NCBI GenBank assembly: GCA_003132865.1
Contig: PKYZ01000292.1
Span: 426 to 8,414, forward strand
Reading direction: 5' to 3'
Source: Bryobacterales bacterium
GTDB taxonomy: Bacteria > Acidobacteriota > Terriglobia > Bryobacterales > Bryobacteraceae
Length of the DNA: 7,989 nucleotides
Position 1 is the first letter of the stretch. Every line of letters begins with the position of its first letter. Under the pieces are notes generated by a model. It was not told the origin of the DNA. It made no database searches and saw only the letters and a program-made list of their open reading frames with translations. Made by a program: the position numbers and the translations under genes. Positions 5,542-7,989 of the stretch are shown here, in pieces.

Positions 5542-6752
5542 AGAGTTGAATTTAGAAATCGTTTATCGCGTGTCTCCGGCATGCGGAAGTAGAGGATGCC
5601 GAATGCGGCCGCCGCGACCGCGGCAAGGAAGAGAAAGCCCGCGTTGGAACCAAAGTGATGCACGATGGAACCGGCGATGACCTGGCTGAGCGAAGCGCCA
5701 ATGCCGACCGCCGTGCCGATGGCGCCGAGGGTGAGATTAAAGCGGCCCGTTCCTTGCGTGAGGTCGGCGATCACGAGGACCGACACAACGCCGAATATTC
5801 CCGCCGCCACACCATCCAGGATCTGGATCGCGACCAGTTCACCCGTGTTGTGGGTAAGCGTGTAGAGAACGGCGCGAACCGGCAGGACTCCGAAAGCGAT
5901 GAGCAGCAGCGGCTTTCTACCCCAGGTCCCCGCTTTCCGCCCCGACCAGGAAGCCAGCAACGTGATGACAAGTTGCGTGGTGACCACGCACGCCGACATG
6001 AACATCATCGAGTTCCGGCCCTGACCCTTGGCCAGCATCTCGCCCAACAGCGGCAGCATCGCGGCGTTCGCAAAATGGAACATTACCGCGCAGACCAGGA
6101 AGACGACCAGCCGGCGATCCCGGAAGAGCACCCAGACGCTTTCCGCTTTGCCGCCTTCCTCGCCTTCCTTGGCGCCCCGCGCCCGCTCGTAATCGATCTC
6201 ATCGGGGCGGATGAGGAGCAGGGTTAGGATCGTCGGGAGCGCGCAGACCGACACGAAGAAAAAGATGCTGCGATTGGAAATGAAGTGACCACACAAGCCC
6301 ATCGACACGGCGGCGACGACGTTGCCGGCCGAGTTGAACGCCTGGTTACGTCCCTGGCGGCGATCGAACAACTGGTGTCCCACGATCCCAAGCGAAATGG
6401 CACAGATGGCCGGACCGAAAATGCTCGAAGTGCCGCCAATCAAGACCTGGGCCGACATCACGGACCAGAAGGTGGGCACGAGCGCAATCAGCAACGCCCC
6501 CGCCGCCAGCGCGACGATCCCAGTTGTAATCAACGCACGTTTGGATCGCAGGCGGTCGACCAGAGCGCCCGCCGGGGTCTGGGTCAGGATTCCGGCGATT
6601 CCGCCAACGGTGAGAGCGATTCCCACGCGCTGCTCATTCCACCCATATCCCGCGAGGTAGATGGCGAGGAATGGCCCGACTCCCGTCTGGACGTCGGCGA
6701 GGAAAAAATTCAACCAGTCCAAACCGCGCAGCGTTCGGGCGGAAGGCGTCAC
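5538..6752 (-). CDS. Major facilitator superfamily (MFS) transporter
   Basis: A 404-residue inner-membrane carrier with about 12 hydrophobic helices in two halves, joined by a charged central loop (about 183-205, 'RPDEIDYERARGAKEGEEGG'). The loop between helices 2 and 3 carries the MFS motif A form 'GALVDRLRSKRAL' (62-74); a related 'SGRKAGTWGRKP' (270-281) occupies the equivalent place in the second half. The N-terminus 'LRGLDWLNFFLADVQTGVGP' (8-27) is typical of a group of proteobacterial and acidobacterial MFS proteins of unassigned substrate. The GTG start at 6752 lies 1 nt after the trpEG stop codon, with no strong separate ribosome-binding site (only GG in TAAGGTG), pointing to coupled translation. 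It overlaps the following DUF486 gene by 4 nt. Efflux of an aromatic metabolite is a guess from gene position only; the sequence alone does not give direction or substrate. Confidence 0.92.
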   Translation of the reverse strand: MTPSARTLRGLDWLNFFLADVQTGVGPFLAIYLAGYGWNEQRVGIALTVGGIAGILTQTPAGALVDRLRSKRALITTGIVALAAGALLIALVPTFWSVMSAQVLIGGTSSIFGPAICAISLGIVGHQLFDRRQGRNQAFNSAGNVVAAVSMGLCGHFISNRSIFFFVSVCALPTILTLLLIRPDEIDYERARGAKEGEEGGKAESVWVLFRDRRLVVFLVCAVMFHFANAAMLPLLGEMLAKGQGRNSMMFMSACVVTTQLVITLLASWSGRKAGTWGRKPLLLIAFGVLPVRAVLYTLTHNTGELVAIQILDGVAAGIFGVVSVLVIADLTQGTGRFNLTLGAIGTAVGIGASLSQVIAGSIVHHFGSNAGFLFLAAVAAAAFGILYFRMPETRDKRFLNSTL

Positions 6753-6753
6753 C

Positions 6754-7989
6754 TTACGCCCGAAGGCCCGCCGTCGCCGCGCGGTTGAGCCGCACCACGT
6801 TCTTCATCAACTGCAAACCGCAGTCTCCCTCGGAAGTCAAGATCGACTCCGGATGAAACTGCACGGCTTCCACCGGCAGCTCGCGGTGGCGCAGGCCCAT
6901 GATGATGCCGTCATCCGACTCGGCAGTCACTTCCAGGCACGCAGGGAAAACCTCTCGCACGGCGAACAGCGAATGATAGCGGCCCACCTGAAAACGCTCC
7001 GGCAGTCCCTCGAACACGCCCGCGCCGGAGTGCTTCACCCACGACGGTTTGCCATGCATGGGATAGTCCAGCACGCCGAGCGCGCCGCCGAACGCCTCCA
7101 CCACGCCCTGCAATCCGAGGCACACGCCGAACACCGGAACGCCCAGGCGCACCGCCTCTTTCACCAGATCGGGCACGCCGAAATCGGCGGGGCGGCCGGG
7201 TCCCGGCGAAATCAGGATCAGGTGCGGCGCGATCTTCGCGATCAGATCGAGAGGAAATCCGGCGCGATACGTGACTACCTCGGCGCCGGTCTGCCGCGCG
7301 TAGTTCGCCAGCGTTTGGATGAAGCAATCGTCGTTATCCACCAGCAGCAGGCGCGCGCCCGTTCCAACGGACTCCTCGACCGACACCGATCGGGCAGCCT
7401 CGCCCGCGCCCAGCGTGCGGAAGAAGCCGGTGGCTTTCAGATGGCACTCGCGATCTTCCATCTCCGGCGACGAATCGTAGAGCAACGTGGCGCCCGCCGG
7501 ATAACGCGCCACGCCGTCGCGCAGATACGTCGTGCGAATCAGAATGCCGGTATTCATATCGCCGTTCAGCGCAATCATGCCGACCGCGCCGCCATACCAG
7601 CCGCGCGCATCCTTCTCCAGGCTCTCGATGGCCTGCGCGGCAGCCTTCTTCGGCGCGCCAATCAACGTCACCGCCCACATGTGGGTGAGAAAGGCATCGA
7701 GCGAATCGAAGCCTTCCTTCAGGAAACCCTCCACATGATCCACCGTGTGGAACAAGCCGGCATACGATTCGATCAGACGGCGGCCGATCAGCTTGACCGA
7801 TCCCGGCTCGCACACGCGCGATTTGTCGTTCCGGTCCACGTCCGTGCACATGGTGAGCTCGGACTCTTCCTTGGTGGACTTCAGCAGCTCGCGAATGTTC
7901 TCCGCGTCGCGCATGGGATCGCCAGTGCGCCGCGCGGTGCCCGCGATCGGACACGTCTCCACGCGCTGGCCTTCCACGCGCACGAACAT
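6754..7989 (-). CDS. trpEG: Fused anthranilate synthase TrpE-TrpG, C-terminal 411 residues
   Basis: Catalyses chorismate + glutamine to anthranilate, the committed step of tryptophan synthesis. The visible part begins inside the chorismate-binding domain (fragment residues 1-190): 'ETCPIAGTARR' (11-21), 'ELTMCTDVDRNDKSRVCEPG' (44-63), 'VTLIGAPKKA' (107-116), 'WYGGAVGMIALNGDMNTG' (131-148). After a short linker (about 190-210) comes the class I glutamine amidotransferase: 'LLLVDNDDCFIQTLANY' (214-230), oxyanion loop 'SPGPGRP', nucleophile C290 in 'GVCLGLQG', and H379/E381 in 'QFHPES'. All triad residues are present. This single-chain arrangement and wording closely match the alphaproteobacterial Rhizobium TrpE(G) type, about 730 residues long, so roughly 320 N-terminal residues lie beyond the right edge. 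The first codon in the window is ATG but is internal. PhzE (phenazine pathway) is also a fusion, but these motifs fit TrpE(G) better. The MFS gene starts 1 nt downstream. Confidence 0.93.
   Translation of the reverse strand: MFVRVEGQRVETCPIAGTARRTGDPMRDAENIRELLKSTKEESELTMCTDVDRNDKSRVCEPGSVKLIGRRLIESYAGLFHTVDHVEGFLKEGFDSLDAFLTHMWAVTLIGAPKKAAAQAIESLEKDARGWYGGAVGMIALNGDMNTGILIRTTYLRDGVARYPAGATLLYDSSPEMEDRECHLKATGFFRTLGAGEAARSVSVEESVGTGARLLLVDNDDCFIQTLANYARQTGAEVVTYRAGFPLDLIAKIAPHLILISPGPGRPADFGVPDLVKEAVRLGVPVFGVCLGLQGVVEAFGGALGVLDYPMHGKPSWVKHSGAGVFEGLPERFQVGRYHSLFAVREVFPACLEVTAESDDGIIMGLRHRELPVEAVQFHPESILTSEGDCGLQLMKNVVRLNRAATAGLRA

Noticed and set aside
6754..7989. PhzE-type (phenazine) rather than tryptophan enzyme
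   Set aside because: The motifs follow the Rhizobium TrpE(G) fusion closely and no phz-like gene is nearby; the missing N-terminal third prevents complete exclusion.

Overview
The window is GC-rich bacterial DNA in which almost every base is coding. It most resembles Acidobacteriota, probably the Bryobacterales/Solibacteraceae. Two observations suggest this: a secreted protein opening with the 'VAG...GYAGDGG.AT.AQL' type of NHL/beta-propeller repeat, and an outer-membrane receptor built as carboxypeptidase-regulatory-like domain + plug + barrel (Oar-like). Both are expanded families in that phylum. The assignment rests on remembered family resemblance, not on a search. GTG starts are frequent (3 of the 6 genes whose start lies inside the window).

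Layout. (1) Positions 1-3720 form one minus-strand block, read from right to left: a TonB-receptor-like outer-membrane protein (3720-1249), an Fpg/Nei-family DNA glycosylase whose GTG follows the receptor's stop codon directly (1248-349), and, after 37 nt, the 5' end of a secreted NHL-repeat protein that runs off the left edge (311-1). (2) Positions 3721-4068 are a divergent intergenic region with no convincing intact gene, although it carries a signal-peptide-like 37-codon ORF and a beta-strand-like tail that may be debris of a small outer-membrane protein. (3) Plus strand: a Nudix hydrolase with a CoA-pyrophosphatase-like Nudix box and an extra C-terminal domain (4069-4848). Twelve nt later comes a small conserved-looking gene broken by one frameshift (4861-5104). 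It is followed by what may be the decayed 5' end of an HNH-endonuclease-like gene. (4) Minus strand from the right edge: the C-terminal part of a fused anthranilate synthase (TrpE-TrpG in one chain, 7989-6754), an MFS transporter 1 nt behind it (6752-5538), and a small DUF486 membrane protein overlapping the transporter by 4 nt (5541-5191). These three look like one translationally coupled operon.

How the genes work together: the clearest unit is trpEG-MFS-DUF486, pairing the committed step from chorismate to anthranilate with two membrane proteins. Export or tolerance of an aromatic compound is possible but unproven. The receptor-glycosylase-NHL block is tightly packed without an obvious shared pathway. 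I see no tRNA, rRNA, CRISPR array, insertion sequence or complete novel defence system. The most unusual spot is the eroding two-gene module at 4861-5190.
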